The translations under genes were made by a program, and so were the position numbers. The notes under the pieces are model-generated. The model was not told the DNA's origin, ran no database searches, and saw only the letters and a list, made by a program, of their open reading frames with translations. DNA of 33,520 bases from CALLPQ01 sp964479275 (lineage in GTDB: Bacteria > Pseudomonadota > Alphaproteobacteria > Caulobacterales > Parvularculaceae): the NCBI GenBank assembly GCA_964479275.1, contig CAYZLR010000033.1:1-33520 (forward strand). The letters are read 5' to 3'. Shown piece by piece: positions 14,828 to 24,033 of the stretch. Numbering within the stretch: the stretch's first letter is position 1; every line of letters starts with the position of its first letter.

Positions 14828-15670
14828 ATGGTGTCGTTTATTGGGATTTTAATGCTTGGCTTGGTCACTACCTTAGCAATATTAAAACTTGCACACGCAA
14901 ACCGTATAGGGGAATTGCCCGGCGGGGGATCTCACCGCACCCGAGATTATATTTTTTATACATTCAAGCAAAAACTGAATGTGATGGTGGCTGCTTTATG
15001 GGGGGAACCTGCAGCTCGCCAAATTGATCTGAACGTATTTGAGCCCACTGAAATTCAAACGGCTCTTAGTCGAAAAAACCGCAAACGCGGTCGTTACCCC
15101 AAAAGAGTTTTCGATATTACAGCCAGTGCACTGATGCTATTGATTTTATTGCCATTGCTCATCGTTGTTGCCATTGCCGTAAAATTAGACAGCCCAGGTC
15201 CTGTATTTTATCGTCAGAGAAGAGCAGGTCTTCACGGAAAACCCTTTGAGGTGATTAAGTTCAGATCCATGGTGAGTGATGCCGAAAAAGATGGAGCGCG
15301 GTGGGCTGCGAAAAACGATAATCGTGTAACTAAGCTTGGAAAGTTTTTGCGCAAGACCCGTATTGACGAAATTCCGCAGGCTATTAACGTTTTGCGGGGC
15401 GAGATGAGTTTCGTGGGACCGCGACCTGAACGGCCGGAATTTATTGAAGTTCTGGAAAAAGAAATTCCACATTATAATGACCGTCATGCGGTAAAGCCCG
15501 GAATAACCGGTTGGGCACAAGTTGAATACGCATATGGCGCTTCAGTTGACGATGCACGGATGAAATTGATGTATGATCTGTATTATATCAAGAATTTTAG
15601 TATCGCGCTTGACTGTATAATTGTCTTGAAGACGGTGCGCGTAACGATATTTGGCATTGGTAGCCGGTAA
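14828..15670 (+). CDS. Short undecaprenyl-phosphate sugar phosphotransferase (EPS initiation)
   Basis: Start at ATG 14828 is set by AGGGG seven bases upstream; the 26 codons before it are not supported. The 280-residue protein has one N-terminal hydrophobic helix (about 3-22) and a linker. The bacterial sugar transferase domain (about 90-280) follows: KRVFDITASALML with the membrane-reentrant helix, SPGPVFYRQRRAGLHGKPFE, IKFRSM, RKTRIDEIPQAINVLRGEMS, FVGPRPERPEF and PGITGWAQV. It transfers a sugar-1-phosphate to undecaprenyl phosphate, starting the repeat unit. Most EPS-initiating homologues have four or five N-terminal helices and a cofactor-like domain, both absent here. First well-supported gene of the EPS operon. 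Confidence 0.92.
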   Translation: MVSFIGILMLGLVTTLAILKLAHANRIGELPGGGSHRTRDYIFYTFKQKLNVMVAALWGEPAARQIDLNVFEPTEIQTALSRKNRKRGRYPKRVFDITASALMLLILLPLLIVVAIAVKLDSPGPVFYRQRRAGLHGKPFEVIKFRSMVSDAEKDGARWAAKNDNRVTKLGKFLRKTRIDEIPQAINVLRGEMSFVGPRPERPEFIEVLEKEIPHYNDRHAVKPGITGWAQVEYAYGASVDDARMKLMYDLYYIKNFSIALDCIIVLKTVRVTIFGIGSR

Positions 15671-15689
15671 ACCAGCATCTGGCTGGTTT
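15669..15689 (+). terminator. Weak hairpin after the sugar transferase gene
   Basis: AAACCAGC (15669-15676) pairs with GCTGGTTT (15682-15689) across a 5-base loop and overlaps the stop codon. The following sequence is only mildly T-rich, so it may stabilise the mRNA or attenuate rather than terminate. Confidence 0.3.
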
Positions 15690-15771
15690 GATCTTTGCAA
15701 TGTTTATCGTAGTCAAGATTTGGTCTGTGCAGTTTTAAGCCGGATCATCATTAATTAATCGGAACATTACG

Positions 15772-18600
15772 ATGAAATCCCTAGACTTTATTTTATATTA
15801 CTTGCGATGGGGTGGTAGTAAAAAAACACGTTTGATCATTATGATATCGTCGTTTTTTACTGTTTTTACACTTGCAACTGTTGTCGGATCTATTGTTCTT
15901 CCCGAGGTTATTGAGCGCGTATCTCGCCTGGACGTGCAGGAAAGTCCCAAATCTTCACTCACTGTTTACAATGTTTCTGTTGCAACAAGAAAATTTAATG
16001 AAATTACAGACAATAAAGACTCTCAGCCGGATGAAAATTACATAGCCTTAGAGAAAAAGGTAAGAGAGAATCCATCTAATATTGCTGCCCGGTTAGAGCT
16101 TATTGGTTTGATGATAGAGGCGGGTAATCGTGCTAGCGGGCTAGCGATGATTAAGGCAAGTCAACATTTGATCAAAACGCCAAGAGATCAAATCGTATTG
16201 GCCAGATACTATATGCGATTGGGGCTAAACGGTAATGCGATCAGCGTGCTCGACGGTGTTAGTGAAGATGCACAAGCTTATCGGGAAGCTTCTATGCTAT
16301 CGGGAGAAGCTTACCTGCGTCGCCGAGAATATAATGAAGCATTGATGCGTGCGAATAACATTGCCGGAACGCCAGAGGCAAATTTTCTGCAGGCGCGACT
16401 ATATTATGCAATGGGTGATAAGGTTCGAGCGATAAAATTGTTGGATCGTCTCAAGCGACAAACCGGGATCAGCCCTTCTTTTAATGCCAGGCTTTGGGGG
16501 GTTTTAGCTCGGTTAGCGTTAGATGATAATGATTTCAATACAGCGTATCAGGCGATTGAAAAGGCGCAAGAACTCAATGAAGGTTTTGCTCCAGGTGCGG
16601 ATCAAAATACTGCGTTGAAGTTGAATGAATGGAATCATAAATTGGTTCATTTAGAGGTGTTAATTCGAAATGGTAAATTTCGAGACGCGGATGAGCAGTT
16701 AATTGATCTGGAAACATTTGCTCGGGATCATCCCGCAATTCAAGAGTTGCGGGGACTGTATTTTGCGGCTACGGGAAATTTTCGTGTCGCAGGACAAATT
16801 CTGGAAAGCCTTAAAGGCTGGTCTGGTGGGTCATTAAGGCGCCCATTATTGCGGGCTGTTTTAAAGCGTGAGTCAGGTGATAGTGCCCAAGCAAAACGAA
16901 TTATTAACGATCATCTTTCGAAAGCCCCCAATGACTGGTTAGCTCTATCTCTACTTGGCGATTTATATTGGCGTGATCAGCAATATGATCAAGTGAATGA
17001 AGTTATCTCTGCTCTTGATGAGTATGCACCATCACCCAAATTAGCGGCATTTTATCGCTACAGGCTCGCTATAGCCCAAGAAAATTATGATCTTGCCTTA
17101 GAGTCTCTCGATCAGATTATTCGGTATGATCCGGAGGGTAGTTTTGATCTGGTTGGTGCAGGGGCACCGGCAGAAACTATTTTACTGGGGATAAAGGCGC
17201 GAAGCGTCGTGAAAGTGCGCGATCAATCCAGCGATTTTCGGCGTCGTCTAAAAGCACGTCAGTTGTTGATTACCAATCAGCCGCAAAAGGCATTGGCATT
17301 TTATGATCATCAAACAAGTGCTGAGAAGGGTGAAAAACACCCTCTTGACCAATTAATTTACGCAGAGTTGTTGCTGGAGAGTTTTCGAGATCAAGAAGCC
17401 AGCGCAGTTTTATCAACCTTGCCTCTAAATGTCCGGCAAACAAAACGCACGGCGATCTTGTCTTTACGATTGAGCAGACGCTTGTCTCAAAGGGGGCAAA
17501 AGCCGGGTGATATTGCGAGCGCTATAGCGAATTTTGCGGAAAATGCGGAAAACGAGGGGAAACCCCTCAAGAGTTTGGGTCTCCATAGAATTTTATTGAT
17601 GGATGCATTGCGACGGCAGGATGTGCACAAAGCCCGTGAAATGGTTTCGGCGAATTGGAAAATTATTGATGACCATGATGTCTACGTCGTTTTGAGCGAG
17701 CAAATATTAACCGAATTAAAAAATAATCTATCGGTTAACGAAAGTAACTTAAACAGGTTTGCTACCGAACTCGCTATACGTGGACTGACATTGATAAATA
17801 ACAGGGATGTCGTTGTGCCTGTTGCGCAGTTGTTTGAGCAAACAGGCCATCAAGATAAAGCGGCCCTGGTTCTGAAGGAAGCGGTGTTAAAGCATTCTGA
17901 TGACTGGCACATTTTATCAGCATATTTAAATCGATTAAGAACCCCAACTGAAAAACGCGCAGGATCTGCTTTTTTAAGAGCCGTGGCAAAAAATACGCGA
18001 ACAAACCGTGTTGATGACTATGCAGCAATTGATGCTGCGTTGGATATTGCTTCTGCTGATGAACCCAGTGTGCTCAGAGCCTCGATTGAAGATGTTTTTA
18101 ACAGAACGGGTTCACCTATGGCGGCTCTTGCGATTGCGGAGACTTATTCTTTGGAGGAAGTCGAAAGCGAGCTCATGAATAAAAAAGTAATTGAGCTGTT
18201 GCAAAAAGCCTCAGAAAAGCCTGATTTAAATCATAAAACTCGCATTGAGATTGCAGAAGCGATGGTGCGTTTTGAAGGGGTGAATGAAGCTGCAATTCTG
18301 CTGGAAGCAGGAATTGAGAGCGAAAAATCAATAAGTATATCTAAAAAAATTGAATTAATTCAGGAGCGTAGCGCGCTCATTGCTGAACGCGCTCGAGCTT
18401 CTTCGAAACCAGAATTGCAAAAAGATATCGTTTATGCGCGGTGGGCAGTTTTAATGAACCGACCAGGCTTGGTAACCGACAGAGTATTGAGAGATTATGC
18501 ACTTGCAATGGAGCGCGCTGGTTATGACCAGTTTTCGGCACCCCTAAAGCGGGAATTTGAAACGAGTTTGGTTGAAAATGACACAAGGTACCAACGCTAA
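15772..18600 (+). CDS. Large TPR-repeat membrane protein of the EPS locus
   Basis: 942 residues. A transmembrane helix (about 20-45, LIIMISSFFTVFTLATVVGS) is followed by a long alpha-helical array of TPR-like repeats from about 95 onward, for example PSNIAARLELIGLMIEAGNR, ANFLQARLYYAMGDKVRAIK and DWLALSLLGDLYWRDQQYDQ. Exosortase-linked EPS loci typically encode a TPR lipoprotein of similar size (PrsT); this protein has no lipobox and is instead anchored by an N-terminal helix with the repeats presumably periplasmic. It may scaffold glycan export or substrate proteins. Placed between the initiating transferase and the export lipoprotein on the same strand. Function is inferred from context. 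Confidence 0.85.
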   Translation: MKSLDFILYYLRWGGSKKTRLIIMISSFFTVFTLATVVGSIVLPEVIERVSRLDVQESPKSSLTVYNVSVATRKFNEITDNKDSQPDENYIALEKKVRENPSNIAARLELIGLMIEAGNRASGLAMIKASQHLIKTPRDQIVLARYYMRLGLNGNAISVLDGVSEDAQAYREASMLSGEAYLRRREYNEALMRANNIAGTPEANFLQARLYYAMGDKVRAIKLLDRLKRQTGISPSFNARLWGVLARLALDDNDFNTAYQAIEKAQELNEGFAPGADQNTALKLNEWNHKLVHLEVLIRNGKFRDADEQLIDLETFARDHPAIQELRGLYFAATGNFRVAGQILESLKGWSGGSLRRPLLRAVLKRESGDSAQAKRIINDHLSKAPNDWLALSLLGDLYWRDQQYDQVNEVISALDEYAPSPKLAAFYRYRLAIAQENYDLALESLDQIIRYDPEGSFDLVGAGAPAETILLGIKARSVVKVRDQSSDFRRRLKARQLLITNQPQKALAFYDHQTSAEKGEKHPLDQLIYAELLLESFRDQEASAVLSTLPLNVRQTKRTAILSLRLSRRLSQRGQKPGDIASAIANFAENAENEGKPLKSLGLHRILLMDALRRQDVHKAREMVSANWKIIDDHDVYVVLSEQILTELKNNLSVNESNLNRFATELAIRGLTLINNRDVVVPVAQLFEQTGHQDKAALVLKEAVLKHSDDWHILSAYLNRLRTPTEKRAGSAFLRAVAKNTRTNRVDDYAAIDAALDIASADEPSVLRASIEDVFNRTGSPMAALAIAETYSLEEVESELMNKKVIELLQKASEKPDLNHKTRIEIAEAMVRFEGVNEAAILLEAGIESEKSISISKKIELIQERSALIAERARASSKPELQKDIVYARWAVLMNRPGLVTDRVLRDYALAMERAGYDQFSAPLKREFETSLVENDTRYQR

Positions 18601-18880
18601 TTGGCGAAAGATACTAGTTTTAGGTGGTTTAAAATGAGAATTGTTGAGAAGATGACCTCAGCTTAATGCTGTATTTATAGATATGCAGGTATAAACTTAG
18701 TGAACTGTTTGTTTTCACTCAAAAATTTTAGTGTTGGTTCGAAATGGCAAAGATATTGCGAAGCGACTATTGTCTTGAGTGTTTTAGGAGTATGTTTTTG
18801 TAGTGGTTTAGTTGATCAGTGATGGGAGAATCAGATCACATCGAGGCAGCAAATTGCGAAAGATCGTAAAGGAAGAGAAG
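18601..18880 (+). other. Intergenic region before the export lipoprotein
   Basis: 280 bases between the TPR gene and the export lipoprotein. A/T-rich, with a weak imperfect dyad around CACTCAAAAATTTTAGTG (near 18717). The length suggests an internal promoter for the lipoprotein, which together with the terminator at 19535-19571 would make it a monocistronic unit. No convincing gene is present. Confidence 0.35.
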
Positions 18881-19519
18881 ATGAAAAAAATAGGAATTTT
18901 CAAAGGTCTGGTGGCCTTGGCCGTGAGTGGCTTTATTGCTGGGTGTACAACACTCGGTGGCGGTGAAAAGCTACCGCCAGCACCTGAAGCTACGGAGGGT
19001 GATTTTGTTGTTGCGCCTGATTACTTGATCGGCCCAAATGACAAGTTGGAGATCTTTGTTTGGAGGGCACCTGAACTCTCTACTGAAGTAACCGTGCGCC
19101 CTGATGGTCGTATCTCAACACCTCTTGTTGAAGATCTCGTTGCGGCAGGGAAAACACCGTCTCAAGTTTCTACAGAGCTGGAAGGTGTACTCAGCGAATA
19201 TGTGAAAACACCACAGGTTACTGTCAGTGTCAGTGAATTTTCGTCAACATTTGATCAGCAAGTTCGTGTGATTGGTGAAGCGCAACAACCAACAGCTTTG
19301 CAATATCAAGCCGGCATGACAGTTCTTGATGTTATGGTTGCTGTGGGCGGCCTCACTGAATTTGCCGCAGGCAATCGTGCAACCCTCTATCGGGTAGCCA
19401 GTGGTGAACGCAAAGCTTACCGGATCAAACTGGATGATCTTTTACGTCAGGGCAAAATCGGTGCGAATGTTCCTGTGCTGCCAGGTGATGTGATCTTGAT
19501 CCCTGAAAGCGTATTGTAA
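18881..19519 (+). CDS. Polysaccharide export lipoprotein (Wza-like, XrtA-cluster type)
   Basis: Start at ATG 18881 fits AAGGAAGAGAAG directly upstream; a TTG at 18812 would prepend 23 residues before the signal peptide. The 212-residue lipoprotein has signal LVALAVSGFIAGC with lipobox cysteine at about 22. A polysaccharide export domain follows (DYLIGPNDKLEIFVWRAPEL, then VRPDGRISTPLVEDLVAAG), then one SLBB domain (VIGEAQQPTALQYQAGMTVLDV). It lacks the C-terminal helix that in E. coli Wza forms the outer-membrane pore, as is usual for the export proteins of exosortase clusters; the nearby beta-barrel may complete the channel. Followed by a strong terminator inside the operon. Confidence 0.93.
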   Translation: MKKIGIFKGLVALAVSGFIAGCTTLGGGEKLPPAPEATEGDFVVAPDYLIGPNDKLEIFVWRAPELSTEVTVRPDGRISTPLVEDLVAAGKTPSQVSTELEGVLSEYVKTPQVTVSVSEFSSTFDQQVRVIGEAQQPTALQYQAGMTVLDVMVAVGGLTEFAAGNRATLYRVASGERKAYRIKLDDLLRQGKIGANVPVLPGDVILIPESVL

Positions 19520-19534
19520 GCACGAGTGCGTTTC

Positions 19535-19571
19535 GATCCGCGCCTTACTATTTGGCGCGGATCAATTTTTG
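19535..19571 (+). terminator. Strong intrinsic terminator inside the EPS operon
   Basis: Perfect 10-bp GC-rich stem (GATCCGCGCC 19535-19544; GGCGCGGATC 19554-19563) with a 9-base loop, followed by AATTTTTG. It lies 15 bases past the export lipoprotein stop and 38 bases before the chain-length gene, so it should reduce transcription of the distal genes or mark two transcription units. Confidence 0.85.
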
Positions 19572-19601
19572 TTCGAGTAATTGTCAGTATTGAGGTTAAT
19601 T

Positions 19602-21143
19602 GTGTTTGATTTATCAGAATTACCAAGGCCCGTAATACGATACGGCGCTGGTTTATGGCGTCGGCGCTGGTTAGTCGTCGCTATAGCATGGTTGACTGCA
19701 ATTTTGGGTTGGATCGCCGTTGCAATGATCCCTGACAGATATCAAAGTCAGGCTGCAATACTGATCTCTGAGCCATTGGTGGATCCTCTCATCAGTGAGG
19801 TCGCTTCAAGACCTGACATATCTCAGCGCGTACAGGTCTTAAGACTGTCTCTTTTGACCTTTCCAAATGTAGAAGAAATAGTTTATCGGGCGGGGTTGGA
19901 CTCTGAAATAATCGCGATTACTCCTCTTGATCGTCAAGCTCAGTTGGAGCGAATGGTCAAAGAGATACAAAACAATATCTCAATTGTTAATCCGCGAACA
20001 AATTATTTTGAGTTTCGGTATGCGCATCAAAATCCACAAATTGCCAAAGATGTTGTTGATGCAGCGGTAAATTTGTTAATCGAGCAAGATCTTGGTGAAA
20101 GTCTACGCCAGACTGAAGCGACAGAAGATCGTTTGAGAACAAAAATAGCAGAATATGATGGTTTGTTGGCCAAACAGGAACAGGAAGTTGTCCAATACAG
20201 GCGCATACATGCGACTGAACTTGCTGCTACGATTGGAGACAAGCAGCAAAGTGCGCGTAAGGAAGCGCAATTAGAAAATATTATTGACAATATTTCTCAA
20301 ACGTCTTTGCGCGTGGAAACGTTGAGAGTGCGTCTTGCTTCGACACCAAAATTATCAACGGGTGGCGAGTTGGAGGGCTTAAAAATCCGATTAGCGCAAT
20401 TGCGAAGCCAGTATAATGATAATTATCCCGATATTCAAAACCTACTGCAACAGATTGAACGTCTAGAATCTGATGAGGCATTGCCAGATAATAGAGATTA
20501 TATCCGGATACAATCTGAATTGCGCAGTGCACGTGATACGCTAGCGGCATTACGTATAAGAGAAGAGAGAATACGCGCTGAAATTGAAAGTGATTTTGTT
20601 ACCGTCGGTCAATCTCCCGAAATTGCAGCTGGACTATTGCAACTGCAACGACGGGTTGAAGAAACACGCAATTATCTCAGTACGCTGGTTACCTATCGTG
20701 ATTCACTGGCTCAAAGGCGGACGATCAGTGATGGCAGCCGCGGTCTTGATTACTCAGTGTTAGAGCGCCCGCGAAAAGCATTGGTGCCAAACGACCCACC
20801 GCGACAACTCCTAATTCTTGCTGTTTCGATCTTGGCTTTCGGGGCGGGCGGGGCGTTAGCACTCGCGATGACATTTCTTGATAAAACTTACACGCAATCT
20901 GCGGATCTTGAAGCTGCATTTGATTTGCCGATTATGGGGGCGATTGGAACGATCAAAACGCCTCTTTCAAAAAAGAAAGTACGAAGGGACTTCCTTCAAC
21001 TCTCAACCGCTTGCGTGGCCCTGTTCTTGCTTTGCTTTGTGTATATTTATGTCGCTGTTTTGCATCCCCAAGCCAGTGTTTTGAAAAGTAGTGAAGAGGT
21101 TACAGCCTCGGCCGCTGAAGATTACAAGAGAAGGTTGCAATAA
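19602..21143 (+). CDS. Chain-length determinant / polysaccharide co-polymerase (Wzz-GNVR, XrtA-cluster type)
   Basis: GTG at 19602 is preferred because GAGG lies seven bases upstream; a TTG at 19581 is the longer alternative. The 513-residue protein has a first transmembrane helix (RWLVVAIAWLTAILGWIAVAM, about 25-45) and a Wzz domain. A long periplasmic coiled coil follows (about 165-370, rich in Glu, Arg, Gln), then the GNVR-like PRKALVPNDPPR before a second helix (LLILAVSILAFGAGGALALA). Near the C-terminus a third hydrophobic segment (CVALFLLCFVYIYVAVLH) is present. It sets polymer length and partners with the next gene's ATPase, to which it is joined by a TAATG overlap. Confidence 0.93.
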   Translation: MFDLSELPRPVIRYGAGLWRRRWLVVAIAWLTAILGWIAVAMIPDRYQSQAAILISEPLVDPLISEVASRPDISQRVQVLRLSLLTFPNVEEIVYRAGLDSEIIAITPLDRQAQLERMVKEIQNNISIVNPRTNYFEFRYAHQNPQIAKDVVDAAVNLLIEQDLGESLRQTEATEDRLRTKIAEYDGLLAKQEQEVVQYRRIHATELAATIGDKQQSARKEAQLENIIDNISQTSLRVETLRVRLASTPKLSTGGELEGLKIRLAQLRSQYNDNYPDIQNLLQQIERLESDEALPDNRDYIRIQSELRSARDTLAALRIREERIRAEIESDFVTVGQSPEIAAGLLQLQRRVEETRNYLSTLVTYRDSLAQRRTISDGSRGLDYSVLERPRKALVPNDPPRQLLILAVSILAFGAGGALALAMTFLDKTYTQSADLEAAFDLPIMGAIGTIKTPLSKKKVRRDFLQLSTACVALFLLCFVYIYVAVLHPQASVLKSSEEVTASAAEDYKRRLQ

Positions 21144-22162
21144 TGGGACTGATCGATAAGACTTATGCTCAAGGCGATGTTTCAGTATTACCTCAAAATG
21201 GTACGAATACCGTGAATGGCGCTCATGATGTAACAGCGTCATCCCCCGTTTCTCATAATACATCCGATAGTACGCTTTCAAAATTGCATGCGGTTGGTTC
21301 GCCAGCCAACGTAGAACTAGGGATGAAAGGTGGTCATACTTTTAAACCCAAGAAAGAGTTTGATTTGGATTTTTCACGATTATCCAGTCAAGGGTTTTTC
21401 GTTCCCACAGAAAATGCCAATCAACTTTCTCTTGAGCTTCGAGTTTTAAAGCGCCGTCTCTTAAGAAAGTTAGGGTTTTTGCGCTCCAATGGGGCCAGAC
21501 CAGGCCTGAATCCACTCCATTCAGCAAGAGACCGTAATCTGGTAATGGTGACGTCGACACGTCCCGCGGAAGGCAAAACTTTTACTGCGATGAACCTGGC
21601 TCTTAGCCTGTCAATTGAAGATGATATCTCCGTCACGCTCGTAGATGGAGATGCGCCGCGTCCAAAAATTCAATCGCATTTTGGACTGCGTGAACCCCTT
21701 GGTTTGACTGATTTAATCATGGATCCAGAGTTATCTGTAAATGATGTTTGTTTGCAGGGGCGCCAAGCACCGCTTACATTTTTGCCAGAAGGACGGCCAG
21801 TTGATCGCCCCGGTGACCTTTTTGGGTCGGCGCAAGCACAGAAATTGCTTGAGAATCTATCAATGTCCCATAAGGGGAAACTGGTTATCATTGATGTTCC
21901 GCCGGTTCTAGCTACGACAGAAGCAATCATTTTGGCACCCTATGTTGATGAAATTTTGTTTGTCGTTGAAGCTGATGCCACACCGGAGCAGGCCATAACG
22001 ACTGCGATTGAAGAATTATTGGATGTAAACCCAAATGTGAACCTCGTATTAAACAAGTGTTTGATTGGCGCAGGCGGGGCTCATTATGGCTCTTACTCGG
22101 ATTATTACCCGCGTGGGTCGAGACAAGTTGCATCTTCTGATCGAATCAATGCCGAACGTTAA
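21143..22162 (+). CDS. BY-kinase-like cytoplasmic ATPase for polysaccharide export (XrtA-cluster tyrosine kinase type)
   Basis: 339 residues; the start codon overlaps the previous stop (TAATG). A disordered N-terminal part (1-90) precedes the kinase domain: Walker A TSTRPAEGKTFTAMN (137-151, Lys145), Walker A-prime VTLVDGDAPRPK (164-175; Asp168, Asp170) and Walker B LVIIDVPP (247-254). The C-terminal tail carries a tyrosine cluster (Tyr315, 318, 321, 322), the usual autophosphorylation site of BY-kinases. The A-prime motif reads VDGDAPRP rather than the commoner IDADLRRP. It likely controls polymerisation through the Wzz-type protein encoded just upstream. Confidence 0.94.
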   Translation: MGLIDKTYAQGDVSVLPQNGTNTVNGAHDVTASSPVSHNTSDSTLSKLHAVGSPANVELGMKGGHTFKPKKEFDLDFSRLSSQGFFVPTENANQLSLELRVLKRRLLRKLGFLRSNGARPGLNPLHSARDRNLVMVTSTRPAEGKTFTAMNLALSLSIEDDISVTLVDGDAPRPKIQSHFGLREPLGLTDLIMDPELSVNDVCLQGRQAPLTFLPEGRPVDRPGDLFGSAQAQKLLENLSMSHKGKLVIIDVPPVLATTEAIILAPYVDEILFVVEADATPEQAITTAIEELLDVNPNVNLVLNKCLIGAGGAHYGSYSDYYPRGSRQVASSDRINAER

Positions 22163-22201
22163 TGGTTACATTGCGAGGTTAATGTGGGTGAGGATTTGAA
22201 T

Positions 22202-24031
22202 ATGACTTTTGGGGTAAAAAAAATGGACCGGAGACTTATCCATGCTCAGTCTTTTCGAGGGGCAAAGAAGGGTTCTACATTGTCAAAGCGATTAAAGAAA
22301 CATATTGCAACACCTGTAAATGCCTCAATAGGTTTATGTTGTGCGGCAGTCGTTGGCGTTCTCTATGGTTCAGCCTTGGCACAAGACACAACCCCTCGAG
22401 CACCGCTTAGACTGAAATCAGATTTTTTAGGTTATTCATTCAGCCTCAGCCCCAGGGTCACCTATACCGATAACATTAATTTGGCCACTGAGCCCGTATT
22501 ACCGACTGATTTACCTGCTGATGGACAGACAATTTTGTCAAACCTTTTCACGGCGAATGCCATTGTCAGTAATCCCAGATTTACAGCGCTATTTAGCGGC
22601 GATCTTGATTTTTCATATTTTGTTGAAGATGACGATATTGTTGTCAATCAACAAGTCGGTGCGGCTGGTACAGCAACGATCGTCGACAATTTTCTATATC
22701 TCGATATCGCCGGTGGATCTTCGCGCCAGCTGGTTGGTGATAATGCGAGATTTTCTACCAACGCGAATGCTAATCGTGGGCAACAAACGACTGTGAACTC
22801 AGCGGCAATCAGCCCATATGTCTATCGTGAATTTGCTAATCAGTCGGTTGCTGAAGTCCGTTACCGTTATTCCAGATCCTTTATCGATCAAGAAAATAAC
22901 ACGCTGAATTTAAATGACTCACGGAGTCATGAAGCGCTTGTTTCCTATAATAGTGGCCAATTGTTTGATCGTCTCGCTTTTAGTGTGACAGCATACGGCA
23001 ATTTGACTGATGAAGACGGGCAGGTCTTTGAGGATATTGATGGTAATCCGATATTAGATATCAATGGTAATCCATTGGCGACGCCGGACTTTTCGTTTGA
23101 TCAAGGCTCTTTAGAAGTTGAAGCCCAATATGCTTTAAATTCTAAATTCTCAATTACTGGTGCGCTTGGCTATGATGAAATTGACACGGCTATTCCTGGT
23201 GATTTCTTTGATGATGGCGAATTGTCTGGTGTGTTCTGGCGTGCAGGTTTTGCAGTACGCCCGGGGCGTCGTTCTCGACTTCGCCTAGAATACGGACGCC
23301 GCTTTGGTGGAGATTTTATCGAAGCTGATGCGCGCTACCAAATTACCAAGCGGTTTGCCTTTACCGCGGGCGCAAATAGAACATTCCAAACTCGCGCATT
23401 ATCGAGTGCAGAACAAATTGGTCAGCTGTCACGCACGACTTTGGATTTTGCTGATACTTTGCGTGAAGGCGGAGAAGGGACCACACGAGAAATTATTCAA
23501 CTTGCCACACAATTGGGAAATAGTGGCGGTGCTGGCAATGGCTTTGGGGCACAAACGATTGGTGTTGGGCCCACAAATAATGCGTTCGCAAGCTTTAATG
23601 GTGTGTTTGATAAAACGATCATCAATTTAAGTGGTACTTATCAAAATTCTGATTTTGGTTTCCGTCAATTCGAAAACGTTACCGCTGGTTTGAATGTTTC
23701 TAGAACGTTATCGCGCCGGGTTTCTGTCTTTGGTAATTCATTTTATCGCTACGCCGATACAAATTTTACGATTGCTAACTGTCTTTTAGCTCCAGAAGCT
23801 TTTGGCTTTCAGTCTGGTATTCCTGGTTTCGATGCACTTGCTGCGTGTACAGAAGGAGAGGCTCAGGAGGGGGTTACGCATACTCTTTCTGGAACAGTTG
23901 GTTTAAATTATAAATTAACCAGCCGGGTCAGAGCTTTTGGCTCATACACGCATACACAACGCTTTTCAGCGATTGATTTGTTAGAGTTTGCAGAGAATAC
24001 GGGAACCGTTGGACTTGTATTGGATTTTTAA
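22202..24031 (+). CDS. Outer-membrane beta-barrel protein of XrtA-type EPS cluster
   Basis: Start at ATG 22202 has GAGGA seven bases upstream; GTG 22184 would add six residues. The 609-residue protein has a long basic n-region, a hydrophobic core (IGLCCAAVVGVLYGSALAQ, cleavage after ALA-Q near 60), then alternating amphipathic strands to the end. The terminal segment GTVGLVLDF ends in Phe, the usual outer-membrane barrel signal. It matches the TIGR03016-like barrel family found beside exosortase A. A DGNPILDINGNPL stretch (about 278-290) looks like an Asp/Asn-rich metal-binding loop. Likely provides the outer-membrane exit for the polymer. Confidence 0.88.
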   Translation: MTFGVKKMDRRLIHAQSFRGAKKGSTLSKRLKKHIATPVNASIGLCCAAVVGVLYGSALAQDTTPRAPLRLKSDFLGYSFSLSPRVTYTDNINLATEPVLPTDLPADGQTILSNLFTANAIVSNPRFTALFSGDLDFSYFVEDDDIVVNQQVGAAGTATIVDNFLYLDIAGGSSRQLVGDNARFSTNANANRGQQTTVNSAAISPYVYREFANQSVAEVRYRYSRSFIDQENNTLNLNDSRSHEALVSYNSGQLFDRLAFSVTAYGNLTDEDGQVFEDIDGNPILDINGNPLATPDFSFDQGSLEVEAQYALNSKFSITGALGYDEIDTAIPGDFFDDGELSGVFWRAGFAVRPGRRSRLRLEYGRRFGGDFIEADARYQITKRFAFTAGANRTFQTRALSSAEQIGQLSRTTLDFADTLREGGEGTTREIIQLATQLGNSGGAGNGFGAQTIGVGPTNNAFASFNGVFDKTIINLSGTYQNSDFGFRQFENVTAGLNVSRTLSRRVSVFGNSFYRYADTNFTIANCLLAPEAFGFQSGIPGFDALAACTEGEAQEGVTHTLSGTVGLNYKLTSRVRAFGSYTHTQRFSAIDLLEFAENTGTVGLVLDF

Positions 24032-24033
24032 TC

